Shown: positions 32,748-44,181, counted from the stretch's first letter. The stretch: 64,000 nt of DNA from Streptomyces sp. ERV7 (GCF_001653515.1 NZ_LYOY01000051.1:1322001-1386000), one strand, 5' to 3'. Numbers and translations are program-made. The notes: a model not told the origin generated them from the sequence alone.

Positions 32748-34918
32748 GCACCCCGATCCAGGCGGACGGGCAGCCCGTCGATCCCGACGGCCCGGAGTCC
32801 AGGCTCAGACGGTTCGCCACGATCTGGAGCCGGGCGATCTTCCCGGTGACCGCCACCTCGCTGACCCGACCCGAGTTCGAGCGCCATCTGCTGCCGCTGG
32901 CCCGCCGGCTCATCGAGGCGCTGCACGGCCGCCACTTCGACCCGGCGCCCGCGCACGAGATCGGCGCCGCCCTGGTCGGCGCCCACTGCACCGACCCGGA
33001 CGCGCTCAGCCGCACCCTCGGCGTGGTCGACTCCTACCTCGTCCTGTACTGCGGTACGGGCGGCGGACTGCGGGCCGAGGAGGCACGGGCCCGGTGCGCC
33101 CGCCTCCAGCACGCGCTGGCCGCCGGGTTCGCCCAGGCGCTGCGCGAACGCACCCTGAGCGAGCAGGAGGCCATCGCCCGCTCCGCGCTCTCCGCGCGCA
33201 GCGCCGCCGAGGAGGCCCTGCACACCACCGAGGCCCGGTTCCGCGCGATCTTCGAGGGCGCGGCCGTCGGCATCGGCATCGCCGACCTCGAAGGCCGCGT
33301 CCTGGAGGTCAACGAGACCCTCACCCGGATGTTCGGCGGCGTCGAGGGGCAGATCCGCAGCCGCAACGTCAGCGAGTGGGTGCACCCCGAGGACGCGCCG
33401 CAGGTCTGGAAGCTCTACGAGGAGCTGGTCCGGGGCGAGCGCGACCACTACCGGATCGAGAAGCCGTACTACCGGGGCGACGGCACCGTCCTGTGGACCA
33501 ATCTGACGGTCTCGCTGCTGCGTGACGCCGAGGGCCGCCCGCAGTACCAGCTGGCCCTCCTTGAGGACACCACCGAGCGGCGGCTGCTGAACCTGCGGCT
33601 GCGCTACGAGGCCACCCACGACGCCCTGACCGGGCTGCCCAACCGCACCCTGTTCTTCGAGCGCCTCGACAAGGCGCTCGCGGCGGCCGGGGGCAAGCGC
33701 TTCGGGCTCTGCTACCTCGACCTCGACGGCTTCAAGGCGGTCAACGACAGCCTGGGCCACTCGGCGGGCGACCGGCTCCTGGTGGAGGTCGCCGACCGGC
33801 TGCAGAGCTGTGCGACCGGGCCCGGCGAGATGGTGGCGCGGCTCGGCGGCGACGAGTTCGTGGCCCTGACCACCGGCACCGACACCCTGCGCGAGGTCGA
33901 CGAACTGGCCTCCCGCATCCTCAACGTGCTCTCCGCCCCGATCCGCCTGGAGGGCCGCGAGCTCACCGTGCGCGGCTCGATCGGCGTGGTCGAGGGCCCG
34001 GCGGGCGAGCGCGGCGCCGCAGAGGTGCTGCGCAGCGCCGACATCACGATGTACCGGGCCAAGGCCGCGGGCGGCAACCGCTTCGAGCGGGCCGACCCGG
34101 AGGCCGACGCCCGGGCGATCACCCGGCACGGGCTGACCAACGCGCTGCCGGCCGCGCTGGAGCGCGGTGAGTTCTTCATCGAGTACCAGCCGCTGGTGCA
34201 CCTGGGCGACGGCAGTGTGCACGGGGCGGAGGCGCTGGTGCGCTGGTCGCATCCGCAGCACGGCGTGCTGGGCCCTGACCGGTTCATCCCGCTCGCCGAG
34301 CACACCGGTCTGATCGTGCCGCTGGGGCGCTGGGTGATGGCGGAGTCCGTACGCCAGGCGCGGTTCTGGCAGGAGCGCCACCCGGGTTCGCGGGCGGGCG
34401 GTCCGCTGCGGATCAATGTGAACCTCTCGCCGACGCAGCTGCACCACCCCGGTCTGGTGGCCGACACGGTGGAGGTCCTGGAGCGCTCCGGCCTGGAGCC
34501 GGGCGCCCTGTGCCTGGAGGTCACCGAGTCCGCGCTGATCGGCGCGGACGACGACCTGCTCAAGCCGCTGCGCCAGCTCGCGGACATGGGCGTGGACATC
34601 GCCCTGGACGACTTCGGCACCGGCTACTCCAACCTGGCGAACCTGCGCCGGCTCCCGGTGAGCGTGCTGAAGCTGGACCGCTCGTTCACCCAGTCCATGC
34701 AGCAGCACCCGGCCGACCCGGTCGACATCAAGATCGTCGAGGGGATCGTGTCACTCGCCCACAGTCTGCAACTGGCCGTGACCGTCGAGGGCGTGGAGAC
34801 CGGGGCGCAGGCCGAGCAGCTGCGCGAGCTGGGCTGCGACACGGCCCAGGGCTGGTACTACGCCCGCCCGGGCGCCCCGGACCGCATTCACTCGCTGGCC
34901 CTCACGGACGCCGTCTGA
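32744..34918 (+). CDS. rmdA: cytoplasmic PAS-GGDEF-EAL cyclic-di-GMP enzyme, RmdA-like
   Basis: Protein of 724 residues without membrane segments. An N-terminal helical region (1-155) precedes a PAS domain (about 160-282), an intact GGDEF domain (290-450; RLGGDEFVAL) and an EAL domain (458-715; GAEALVRW, NVNLSPTQL, ALDDFGTGYSNLANLR, EGVE). Both catalytic motifs look competent, so it may make and degrade c-di-GMP; in Streptomyces, RmdA acts mainly as a phosphodiesterase controlling development through BldD. The symbol rests on domain plan and on gene order beside the SCO0930-like lipoprotein and sdh genes. Its end overlaps the convergent LysR gene by 31 bases. Confidence 0.85.
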   Translation: MSTPIQADGQPVDPDGPESRLRRFATIWSRAIFPVTATSLTRPEFERHLLPLARRLIEALHGRHFDPAPAHEIGAALVGAHCTDPDALSRTLGVVDSYLVLYCGTGGGLRAEEARARCARLQHALAAGFAQALRERTLSEQEAIARSALSARSAAEEALHTTEARFRAIFEGAAVGIGIADLEGRVLEVNETLTRMFGGVEGQIRSRNVSEWVHPEDAPQVWKLYEELVRGERDHYRIEKPYYRGDGTVLWTNLTVSLLRDAEGRPQYQLALLEDTTERRLLNLRLRYEATHDALTGLPNRTLFFERLDKALAAAGGKRFGLCYLDLDGFKAVNDSLGHSAGDRLLVEVADRLQSCATGPGEMVARLGGDEFVALTTGTDTLREVDELASRILNVLSAPIRLEGRELTVRGSIGVVEGPAGERGAAEVLRSADITMYRAKAAGGNRFERADPEADARAITRHGLTNALPAALERGEFFIEYQPLVHLGDGSVHGAEALVRWSHPQHGVLGPDRFIPLAEHTGLIVPLGRWVMAESVRQARFWQERHPGSRAGGPLRINVNLSPTQLHHPGLVADTVEVLERSGLEPGALCLEVTESALIGADDDLLKPLRQLADMGVDIALDDFGTGYSNLANLRRLPVSVLKLDRSFTQSMQQHPADPVDIKIVEGIVSLAHSLQLAVTVEGVETGAQAEQLRELGCDTAQGWYYARPGAPDRIHSLALTDAV

Positions 34919-35805
34919 CCCGTACCGATGCTCAGCAGGACCCGCTGCAACTCCCGTGCGGCGCGCGGCGGGTCCACGTCACTGCGGTGGGCGAGCGCGA
35001 TCGTGCGGCGCAGGCCCGGGCGGGCCAGCGGGGTGACCCGCAGGTCGCGGCCCGCCCGCGCGGCCACCATGCTCGGCACCACCGCGATGCCGAGCCCGGC
35101 CCGTACGAAGCCGAGCACCGCGTCCATCTCGCCGCCCTCCACCGTGAAGGCCGGCTCGAAGCCCTCGGCGCGGCAGGCCGCGACGGTGAGCTCGCGCAGG
35201 TCGTAGCCGTGCCGGAACATGACGAGCGGCGCCTCGCGCAGATCGCGGACGTGGACCCGCCCGTCGGTGCCGGGGGCGGGTTCGGCGGCGGCCGAGACCA
35301 CCACCAGGTCCTCGTGGAAGAGCTCGACGCTGGTCAGCGCGGGGGAGCCGGGCGGCAGCGGGAGCACCACCAGGGCGAGGTCGAGCGCGCCGCGCGCCAG
35401 CTCCCGTACGAGGTCGTGCGAGCCGCCCTCCTCGATCAGGAGCTGGATGCCCGGGTGGCGGTCGTGGAAGGCGCGCAGCACGTCCGGCAGCAGGCCGGTG
35501 CACAGGCTCGGGGTGGCGCCGAGCCGCACCCGGCCGCGGCGGAGCTGGGCCAGCTCCTGCACCTCGATCCGGGCGGTGTCCGCGTCGGCCAGGATGCGGC
35601 GGGCCAGCGGCAGCAGTGCCTCGCCCGCGTCGGTGAGCGCGATGTTGCCCCGGGCGCGGCTGAACAGCTCGGCGCCCAGCTCCTTCTCCAGCGCCCTGAT
35701 CTGCTGGGAGAGCGAGGGCTGCGCGACATGGACCTGCTCGGCGGCGCGGGTGAAGTGGCGGGTCTCCGCGACGGCCACGAAGTACAGGAGCTGCTGGAAC
35801 TGCAT
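34888..35805 (-). CDS. LysR-family transcriptional regulator
   Basis: Regulator of 305 residues from the ATG at 35805. The winged helix-turn-helix (1-62) reads FQQLLYFVAVAETRHFTRAA and AQPSLSQQIRALEKELGAEL; the periplasmic-binding-like effector domain fills 90-300. It is divergent from sdhC, and a box of the LysR type (ATAG-N7-CTAT) lies at 35815-35829 just upstream of its start, so it probably controls itself and the succinate dehydrogenase operon. The inducer is unknown; a dicarboxylate would be a natural guess. Confidence 0.93.
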   Translation of the reverse strand: MQFQQLLYFVAVAETRHFTRAAEQVHVAQPSLSQQIRALEKELGAELFSRARGNIALTDAGEALLPLARRILADADTARIEVQELAQLRRGRVRLGATPSLCTGLLPDVLRAFHDRHPGIQLLIEEGGSHDLVRELARGALDLALVVLPLPPGSPALTSVELFHEDLVVVSAAAEPAPGTDGRVHVRDLREAPLVMFRHGYDLRELTVAACRAEGFEPAFTVEGGEMDAVLGFVRAGLGIAVVPSMVAARAGRDLRVTPLARPGLRRTIALAHRSDVDPPRAARELQRVLLSIGTGQTASVRASE

Positions 35806-35814
35806 GGGAACACG

Positions 35815-35829
35815 ATAGGCCATGGCTAT
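35815..35829. promoter_or_regulatory. LysR-type T-N11-A box between lysR and sdhC
   Basis: ATAGGCCATGGCTAT has ATAG/CTAT arms around seven bases and satisfies T-N11-A with dyad symmetry. It starts 10 bases from the LysR start codon and is 60 bases from sdhC, the usual position for a LysR recognition site. Confidence 0.55.
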
Positions 35830-35888
35830 GGAAATGAGCGTATTCATGTCTTGGACCTCTCGGGACCTCCGGCCCTAGCGTCTATGAC

Positions 35889-36596
35889 ATGGCTCTGGCA
35901 ACGCGGACGGACCGAAAACCGTCCTTGACGCGCACCGTGTGGGACTCCACCGTCGGCAAGAAGACGGTCATGGCCGTCAGCGGTCTGATCATGCTGACCT
36001 ATCTGGCCGTCCACATGTTCGGCAACCTCAAGATCTTCTTCGGGGCGGGCGACTTCAACGGGTACGCGCACTGGCTGCGCACCGTCGGCGAGCCGTTCCT
36101 GCACTACGAGTGGGCGCTCTGGATCATCCGGGTGGTGCTGGTCGCGGCCGTCGTCGCGCACGCGGTCTCCGCGTACCAGCTGAGCCGGCGCGACATCAGG
36201 GCCCGCCCCAGCAAGTACGTGCACAAGCGGCCGCGCGCGAGCTACGCCACCCGCACCATGCGCTGGGGCGGGATCATCCTCGGACTCTTCATCGTCTGGC
36301 ACGTCCTCGACCTGACCACCGGGACCGTGCACCCCGGCGGCTTCCAGTCCGGGCACCCTTACCAGAACGTGATCGACACCTTCTCCACCTGGTACGGGAA
36401 CGTCATCTACATCGTGGCGATGCTCGCCCTCGGCCTGCACGTCCAGCACGGCTTCTGGAGCGCGGCCCAGACCCTCGGCGCGGGCAGCGCGGCCCGCGAC
36501 CGGATCCTCAAGACCCTGGCCAACGTCCTCGCGCTGGTGCTGACCGCCGGCTTCATCGCCGTCCCCGTCGCCGTCATGACCGGAGTGGTGAGCTGA
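35889..36596 (+). CDS. sdhC: succinate dehydrogenase cytochrome b subunit
   Basis: Membrane subunit of 235 residues with five helices (about 25-45, 73-95, 122-145, 168-190 and 208-230). It is of the single-polypeptide dihaem b558 type found with Bacillus-like enzymes. His residues on the helices (VHMFGNL, VAHAVSAYQ, WHVLDLTTG, GLHVQHGFW) are the haem ligand candidates. It anchors SdhA and SdhB and passes electrons to menaquinone. Its stop is directly followed by the sdhA ATG. Confidence 0.93.
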   Translation: MALATRTDRKPSLTRTVWDSTVGKKTVMAVSGLIMLTYLAVHMFGNLKIFFGAGDFNGYAHWLRTVGEPFLHYEWALWIIRVVLVAAVVAHAVSAYQLSRRDIRARPSKYVHKRPRASYATRTMRWGGIILGLFIVWHVLDLTTGTVHPGGFQSGHPYQNVIDTFSTWYGNVIYIVAMLALGLHVQHGFWSAAQTLGAGSAARDRILKTLANVLALVLTAGFIAVPVAVMTGVVS

Positions 36597-38551
<1,955 letters not shown>

Positions 38552-38555
<4 letters not shown>

Positions 38556-39307
38556 AGCTCACCCTGCGCGTCTGGCGGCAGCGGAACGCCGACGCCGACG
38601 GAGCGATGTCCACCTACGAAGTGGACGGCATCTCGGCCGACATGTCCTTCCTGGAGATGCTCGACACGCTCAACGAGGAGCTCATCCTCGACGGAGAGGA
38701 CCCGGTCGCCTTCGACCACGACTGCCGCGAGGGCATCTGCGGCGCGTGCAGTCTGGTCATCAACGGCGACGCGCACGGGCCCGAGCGCACCACCACCTGC
38801 CAGCTGCACATGAGGGCGTTCAAGGACGGCGACACCATCGACGTCGAGCCGTGGCGGGCCTCGGCCTTCCCGGTCGTCAAGGACCTCGTGGTGGACCGGT
38901 CGGCCTTCGACCGCATCATCCAGGCGGGCGGCTACATCAGCGCCCCGACGGGAGCCGCGCCCGAGGCGCATGCCACGCCGGTGCCCAAGCCCGACGCGGA
39001 CTCCGCCTTCGAGCACGCCGAGTGCATCGGCTGCGGCGCCTGCGTGGCGGCCTGTCCCAACGGCTCGGCGATGCTCTTCACCTCGGCCAAGGTCAACCAT
39101 CTGAACGTGCTGCCGCAGGGTGCGCCCGAGCGCGAGACCCGGGTGCTCGACATGGTCGGCCAGATGGACGCGGAGGGCTTCGGCGGCTGCACCCTCACCG
39201 GTGAGTGCGCCACGGCCTGCCCCAAGGGCATCCCGCTGCCGTCGATCGCGGCGATGAACAAGGAGTGGCTGCGCGCGACCCGGAAGGCGAGGAAGGTCGG
39301 CCGCTGA
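38552..39307 (+). CDS. sdhB: succinate dehydrogenase iron-sulfur subunit
   Basis: Subunit of 251 residues relaying electrons from SdhA to SdhC. The N-terminal ferredoxin domain carries a 2Fe-2S cluster (CREGICGACS plus a later Cys in TTCQLH). The C-terminal domain has two cysteine motifs, CIGCGACVAACP and CTLTGECATACPKG, for the 4Fe-4S and 3Fe-4S clusters. Overlap with sdhA implies coupled translation. A strong hairpin terminator follows at 39323. Confidence 0.95.
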
Positions 39308-39322
39308 GGCGGGACGCGGTGG

Positions 39323-39352
39323 GTGTGCCCCGGACCCTGGTCCGGGGCACAC
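39323..39352. terminator. terminator of the sdh operon
   Basis: Perfect 14-base arms (39323-39336 and 39339-39352) with a CT loop, 15 bases after the sdhB stop and 16 before the convergent secreted-protein gene. Confidence 0.85.
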
Positions 39353-39368
39353 GCCTGCGCCGTACGGC

Positions 39369-40043
39369 TCAGCTCGTCACGGTGATCTGCTGGGCCGCGT
39401 CGGTGGTGTCCGTGACGTCGTAGGCGGCGGAGAAGGTCGCCGTCTGATTGCCGGTCGGACAGAGGAACCCACCCGTACCGGTGGCCGCCACGGGTGCGTT
39501 CGCGATGGCGAGTCTGGACGGGGCGCCGTTGGTCCAGGTGCCGTTGACGCTGGTGGGGCCGGTGGGCGAGGTGGTGAGCGTACAGCTGGCCAGGCCGCTC
39601 GTCTTGATGACGACCCCGCCCTTGGGCATGGTGAGCGCGGCCGAGATGGGCGACCCGTACTGGGCCGAGATGCTCCACTGGCCGTTGGTGGCGTTGCTGG
39701 TGACCGTCACACCGACGCCGAAGATGCTGGTGGTGCAGCCGCTGAAGGTCGGCGGGTTGCTGGGGGCGGAGACGGGTCCCGCGGCGTTGTGGTTGCCGGG
39801 GGCGGCGGGGACCTTGTTGGTGGCCGTGCCGTTGGGGACCGACGCGGAGACCGTGCAGGTCATGGTGGTGGAACCGGCCGTGAAGGTGGCCTTGCCGCTG
39901 AGCTTGGCGGCGAAGGAGTGGCCGGCCGGGGTCACCGTGGTGGACCCGGCGGAGAGGGCGCCGGCGGCGGTGGTGGCGCCGAGGGTGAGCGCGGCCGCGG
40001 CGGCGAGCAGGGCCGCCGGGGTCCGCAAGGTGCGAAGTGCCAT
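39369..40043 (-). CDS. secreted protein of unknown function
   Basis: Protein of 224 residues with a clear Sec signal peptide (RTPAALLAAAAALTLGATTAAGA). The mature part is rich in Thr, Ser, Gly and Val with alternating strands, typical of a beta-sandwich, and has four Cys spaced for two disulfides (TCTVSAS, SGCTTS, SCTLT, FLCPTG). There is no membrane anchor or catalytic motif, and the family is not recognised. It converges on sdhB; a TGACGG/CCGTCA palindrome lies about 130 bases upstream of its start. Confidence 0.8.
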   Translation of the reverse strand: MALRTLRTPAALLAAAAALTLGATTAAGALSAGSTTVTPAGHSFAAKLSGKATFTAGSTTMTCTVSASVPNGTATNKVPAAPGNHNAAGPVSAPSNPPTFSGCTTSIFGVGVTVTSNATNGQWSISAQYGSPISAALTMPKGGVVIKTSGLASCTLTTSPTGPTSVNGTWTNGAPSRLAIANAPVAATGTGGFLCPTGNQTATFSAAYDVTDTTDAAQQITVTS

Positions 40044-40173
40044 GGGGGGCTCCTCGTTCGAATGACTTCGATGGGGTGGGGGTGCGAGGAGGAACTCGGG
40101 TGACGTCGAACCCTGGTGAACTTGAGAGTAAGTCCGCTTTTACGGGTCGAACAGCCGGGGATCCGCCATGAAT

Positions 40174-40186
40174 TGACGGACCGTCA
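40174..40186. promoter_or_regulatory. TGACGGACCGTCA palindrome
   Basis: Six-base arms around one A, upstream of the minus-strand secreted protein and 24 bases from the 3' end of the UvrA paralogue. The same half-sites occur at 29815-29844. Confidence 0.4.
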
Positions 40187-40209
40187 GCTTGTTGTCCGGT
40201 GAGGTTCTG

Positions 40210-42612
40210 CTACTGATCGCGCCGCTCCGCGCTCCGGCGTCGGTCTCCGAACGCCTTCGCCAGATAGGGAGCGGTGCGCCCCACCCCGGCCGAGGCGACC
40301 TCGCGCGGCGGGCCCGCCGCCACGATCCTGCCGCCCGCGTCGCCGCCGCCGGGCCCGAGGTCGACCACCCAGTCCGCGCCCGCCACCACCGTCATGTCGT
40401 GCTCGACGACCACCACCGAGTGCCCCGCGTCGACCAGCCCGTGCAACTGCCGCAGCAGCACCTCGACATCGGCCGGGTGCAGACCCGTCGTCGGCTCGTC
40501 CAGCAGGTACAGCGTGTGCTCACGCCGCACCCGCTGGAGCTCGGACGCCAGCTTGATGCGCTGGGCCTCGCCGCCGGAGAGCTCGGTGGCGGGCTGCCCG
40601 AGGCGCAGATAGCCCAGGCCCACGTCGAGCAGCGCGGTCAGGCTCCGGGCGGCGGCCGGGGTGTCGGCGAAGAACTCCGCCGCCGCCTCCACCGTCAGGT
40701 CGAGCACCTCGGCGATGGTGCGGCCCCGGTGGGTGACCTCCAGCGTCTCGGGGTTGTACCGGGCGCCGTGGCAGTCCGGGCAGGGCGCGTACGTACTCGG
40801 CAGGAACAGCAGCTCCACCGAGACGGACCCCTCGCCCTGGCAGGTCTCGCAGCGCCCGCCGGGCACGTTGAACGAGAACCGGCCCGCCCTGTAGCCGCGC
40901 GCCCGCGCCTCCTCGGTGGCGGTGAAGAGTTTCCGCACGACGTCGAAGAGGCCGGTGTACGTGGCGAGGTTGGACCGGGGGGTGCGTCCGATCGGCTTCT
41001 GATCGACCGTCACCAGCCGTCCCACACCGGGCAGTTCCTCGGTGACCTCGCCCATCAGCGTGGACTTCCCCGAGCCCGAGACACCCGTCACCGCGGTGAA
41101 GACGCCCAGCGGCAGCCCGGCCGTCAGGCCGCGCAGATTGTGCCGGGTCACCGGGCCGACCTTCAGCCATCCCGAAGGCGCGCGCACCTCGCGCACCGGC
41201 GCGGGCGCGGTGTCGAAGAGGAAGCGGCGGGTCTGCGACCCGGCCACCTCGGCCAGCGCCCGCGGCGGCCCGCTGTGCAGCACCTGACCGCCGTGCACAC
41301 CGGCGTGCGGACCCACGTCCACCAGCCAGTCGGCGTGCCGCACCACATCGAGGTGGTGCTCGACGACGAACACCGAGTTCCCGGCCGCCTTGAGCCGGTC
41401 GAGGACCGTGAGCAGGGCTTCCGTGTCGGCCGGGTGCAGTCCCGCCGACGGCTCGTCCAGCACGTACACCACCCCGAAGAGTCCCGACCGCAGCTGGGTG
41501 GCGAGCCGCAGCCGCTGCAACTCCCCGGCGGAGAGGGTGGGCGCGGTCCGGTCCAGGCTGAGATAGCCGAGGCCGAGCTCGGTGACGGGGCCGATCCGGC
41601 TCAGCAGGTCGGCCGTCAGGACCTCGGCCGGGGGCCCGCCGTCGGCCGAACGCAGCACCTCGGCGAGGGAGTCGAGGGGGAGCGCGGCCAGCTCCGCGAC
41701 GGTACGTCCTGCGAAGGTGACCGCGAGGGCCTCCGGCCGCAGCCGGCTGCCGCCGCAGACCGGGCAGTCGGCGGCGGTGAGGAAGCGCTCGGCCTTGGTC
41801 CGCAGCGTCGGGCTCCTGCTCTCGGCGAACGTCTTCATCACATAGCGGTGGGCGCTCATGTACGTGCCCTGGTACGGGCGTTGGATGCGGCCCGCCTCGC
41901 GCACCGGGTGCACGGTGACCACCGGCTGCTCGTCGGTGAACAGGATCCACCTGCGGTCGGCCGGGTCGAGCTCGCGCCAGGGGCGGTCGACGTCGTATCC
42001 GAGCGTGTCGAGGACGTCGCGCAGGTTCTTGCCCTGCCAGGCACCCGGCCAGGCCGCGATCGCGCCCTCGCGGATCGAGAGCGACGGGTCGGGGACGAGC
42101 AGCTCCTCGCTGGTGCGGTGGACGCGGCCCAGGCCGTGGCACTCGGGGCAGGCGCCGGCGGCCGTGTTGGGCGAGAACGCGTCCGAGTCCAGGCGCTCGG
42201 CGCCCGGCGGGTAGGTGCCCGCGCGGGAGAACAGCATGCGCAGCGAGTTGGAGAGCGTGGTGACCGTGCCGACCGAGGAGCGCGAGGTCGGCGAGGAGCG
42301 CCGCTGCTCCAGCGAGACGGCGGGCGGCAGCCCCGAGATCTCCGCGACCTTCGGCGCGCCCACCTGGTGGATCAGCCGCCGGGCGTACGGCGCCACCGAC
42401 TCGAAGTAGCGCCGCTGGGCCTCCGCGTAGATCGTCCCGAAGGCGAGCGAGGACTTGCCCGAGCCGGACACCCCGGTGAAGACCGCCAGCGCGTCCCGGG
42501 GGATGTCCACGTCGACCCCGCGCAGATTGTGCTCGCGGGCGCCCCTGACCCGGACGTAGGGATCGTGGGCGCGGTCGCCCGGGTCGCTGTCGGGTCGCGC
42601 GGGGTTTCGCAT
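40210..42612 (-). CDS. UvrA-family ABC ATPase (UvrA-like paralogue)
   Basis: Protein of 800 residues with two ABC modules in the UvrA arrangement: Walker A GVSGSGKSSLAF and GVSGSGKSTLM, signatures LSAGELQRLRLA and LSGGEAQRIKLA, and Walker B VYVLDEPSAGLHP and LYLLDEPTTGLHP. Zinc-type Cys pairs are present (CPECHG, CPVCGG, CETCQG with CPDCHG). At 800 residues it is shorter than housekeeping UvrA (about 940-1010), suggesting that the UvrB-binding insertion is reduced or missing. Such paralogues are linked to drug or DNA-intercalator tolerance, which is inferred here. It stands apart from other repair genes. Confidence 0.9.
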   Translation of the reverse strand: MRNPARPDSDPGDRAHDPYVRVRGAREHNLRGVDVDIPRDALAVFTGVSGSGKSSLAFGTIYAEAQRRYFESVAPYARRLIHQVGAPKVAEISGLPPAVSLEQRRSSPTSRSSVGTVTTLSNSLRMLFSRAGTYPPGAERLDSDAFSPNTAAGACPECHGLGRVHRTSEELLVPDPSLSIREGAIAAWPGAWQGKNLRDVLDTLGYDVDRPWRELDPADRRWILFTDEQPVVTVHPVREAGRIQRPYQGTYMSAHRYVMKTFAESRSPTLRTKAERFLTAADCPVCGGSRLRPEALAVTFAGRTVAELAALPLDSLAEVLRSADGGPPAEVLTADLLSRIGPVTELGLGYLSLDRTAPTLSAGELQRLRLATQLRSGLFGVVYVLDEPSAGLHPADTEALLTVLDRLKAAGNSVFVVEHHLDVVRHADWLVDVGPHAGVHGGQVLHSGPPRALAEVAGSQTRRFLFDTAPAPVREVRAPSGWLKVGPVTRHNLRGLTAGLPLGVFTAVTGVSGSGKSTLMGEVTEELPGVGRLVTVDQKPIGRTPRSNLATYTGLFDVVRKLFTATEEARARGYRAGRFSFNVPGGRCETCQGEGSVSVELLFLPSTYAPCPDCHGARYNPETLEVTHRGRTIAEVLDLTVEAAAEFFADTPAAARSLTALLDVGLGYLRLGQPATELSGGEAQRIKLASELQRVRREHTLYLLDEPTTGLHPADVEVLLRQLHGLVDAGHSVVVVEHDMTVVAGADWVVDLGPGGGDAGGRIVAAGPPREVASAGVGRTAPYLAKAFGDRRRSAERRDQ

Positions 42613-42622
42613 ACCGGAAATT

Positions 42623-43642
42623 CTAGGCGGCCTCGCTGGTCAGGCCCGCGAGCCGGGCGAGCCGACGGTAGGAGTCCCGCATGGCCGTGCGGTCGTACGT
42701 ACTCGTGGTGACCAGGTACTCGTCGGCCGCGCTGCGCGCGAGCAGCTTCTCCAGGGCGTCCGCGACCTCGTCCTCGGTGCCGTGGATCTGGCCGCGCAGG
42801 GCCTCCTCGTACAGCGTCCGTTCGCGCTCCGTCATCGTCACCGCGGCGATCTCCTCGGCGGGGGAGAGCGGCGGGAAGGCGCCCCGGGTGCGCGAGTACG
42901 CCGTGGACCACGCCTCGGGGAGCAGGATGCGGTGGGCCTCCTCGGTCGTGCCGGCCACCGCGACCGTGCCGGAGAGCACCACATACGGGTGCTCGCTCCA
43001 GGCCGAGGGGCGGAAGGCCTCGCGGTAGTCGTCGATGACCCGCAGCATCGCGTCCTCGCCGCGCACATTGGCGATGACCAGCGGCAGCCCGGCCTCGGCG
43101 GCCAGCAGGGCGCCCTGGCCGGTGGCGAGGACGAACGCGGGGACGCGCAGGCCTTCGGCGGGGCGCGCGTGCACCTGCGGATGGGCCGTCTGCGTACCGT
43201 CGAAGTAGCCCAGGAGCTCGGCCAGCTGCCCCGGGAACGCGTCGGCGTCCTCCTTGTCGCGGCCCAGCGCCTTGCGGATCCCGTCCGTGAACCCGACCGA
43301 GCGGCCCAGGCCCATGTCGATCCGGCCGGGGAACAGCGACTCCAGTACGCCGAACTGCTCGGCGACCACGAGCGGTTGGTGGTTGGGGAGCATCACCCCG
43401 CCCGTGCCGACCCGGATCACGGAGGTCGCACCGGCGACGGCGGCGGCGAGCACGGTCGGCGCGGAGCCCGCGACCCCCGGCACGCTGTGGTGCTCGGAGA
43501 CCCAGAAGCGGTGGTAGCCGAGCCGTTCCGCCTCCTTCGCGAAGGCCACGGTGTCCCGCAGCGCCTGCGGGCCGTGGTGGCCCGCGCGGATACGGGAACG
43601 GTCCAGGACGGAGAAGCGCGTCGACGCGATCACTGAGCTCAC
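42623..43642 (-). CDS. LLM-class flavin-dependent oxidoreductase
   Basis: Luciferase-like TIM-barrel protein of 339 residues from the GTG at 43642. Family features: the N-terminal FSVLDRSRI, AERLGYHRFWVSEHH, VIRVGTGGVMLPNHQPLVVA, PGRIDMGLGRSVGF and LPLVIANVRG. These proteins use FMN or F420 to oxidise varied substrates; this type (SVLDxSPI start) is widespread in actinobacteria with mostly unknown roles. It ends 10 bases before the UvrA paralogue start on the same strand, so they may be cotranscribed. Confidence 0.9.
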   Translation of the reverse strand: MSSVIASTRFSVLDRSRIRAGHHGPQALRDTVAFAKEAERLGYHRFWVSEHHSVPGVAGSAPTVLAAAVAGATSVIRVGTGGVMLPNHQPLVVAEQFGVLESLFPGRIDMGLGRSVGFTDGIRKALGRDKEDADAFPGQLAELLGYFDGTQTAHPQVHARPAEGLRVPAFVLATGQGALLAAEAGLPLVIANVRGEDAMLRVIDDYREAFRPSAWSEHPYVVLSGTVAVAGTTEEAHRILLPEAWSTAYSRTRGAFPPLSPAEEIAAVTMTERERTLYEEALRGQIHGTEDEVADALEKLLARSAADEYLVTTSTYDRTAMRDSYRRLARLAGLTSEAA

Positions 43643-43689
43643 ACAGGCTTCAACGTCTGTGCGGCGCCAGGATTCCCTAGGCTGGACGC

Positions 43690-44178
43690 ATGACGGAGAA
43701 CAGCAGGCCACTGGCCGTATTCGACCTGGACGGCACGCTCGCGGACAGCGGTCATCGCCAGCACTTCCTGGAGGGCGCCAGGCGCGACTGGAAGGCCTTC
43801 TTCGCCGCCGCCCCGGCCGATCCGCCGCTGGCGGAGGGCATCGCGCTGTGTCTGACGGCCGCCGAGGAGTGCGAGGTCGTCTACCTCACCGGCAGGCCGG
43901 AGCGCTGCCGCCGGGACACCCTGGTGTGGCTGGCCGCCCAGGGTCTGCCCGAGGGGGCGCTCCATATGCGGCCCAACGCCGACCGCAGGCCCGCCCGGAC
44001 CACCAAGCTGGAGCTTCTGCGCCGCCTCGGCGCCCGGCGCGAGGTGCGGATGCTGGTCGACGACGACGAGCTGGTGTGCGACGCCGCCGAACGGGCGGGC
44101 TTCCGGGTCGTACGGGCCCGGTGGACGGCCCCGTCCGAGGCGATGCGGGACGCGCAGGAGCGGGAGGGGCGGACCTGA
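43690..44178 (+). CDS. HAD-superfamily phosphatase
   Basis: Protein of 162 residues with HAD motif I FDLDGTLADS (nucleophile D12, acid D14), motif II YLTGRPE, and a late acidic motif LVDDDELVCDAA. The layout, with no cap domain and a short HRxxFL segment after motif I, resembles the 3'-phosphatase domain of polynucleotide kinase-like HAD proteins. The substrate is undetermined. It is divergent from the LLM gene and converges on the dodecin gene, with a hairpin between. Confidence 0.85.
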   Translation: MTENSRPLAVFDLDGTLADSGHRQHFLEGARRDWKAFFAAAPADPPLAEGIALCLTAAEECEVVYLTGRPERCRRDTLVWLAAQGLPEGALHMRPNADRRPARTTKLELLRRLGARREVRMLVDDDELVCDAAERAGFRVVRARWTAPSEAMRDAQEREGRT

Positions 44179-44181
44179 GCG

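Noticed and set aside
40189..42711. Plus-strand open frame of 840 codons
   Set aside because: Shadow of the UvrA paralogue.
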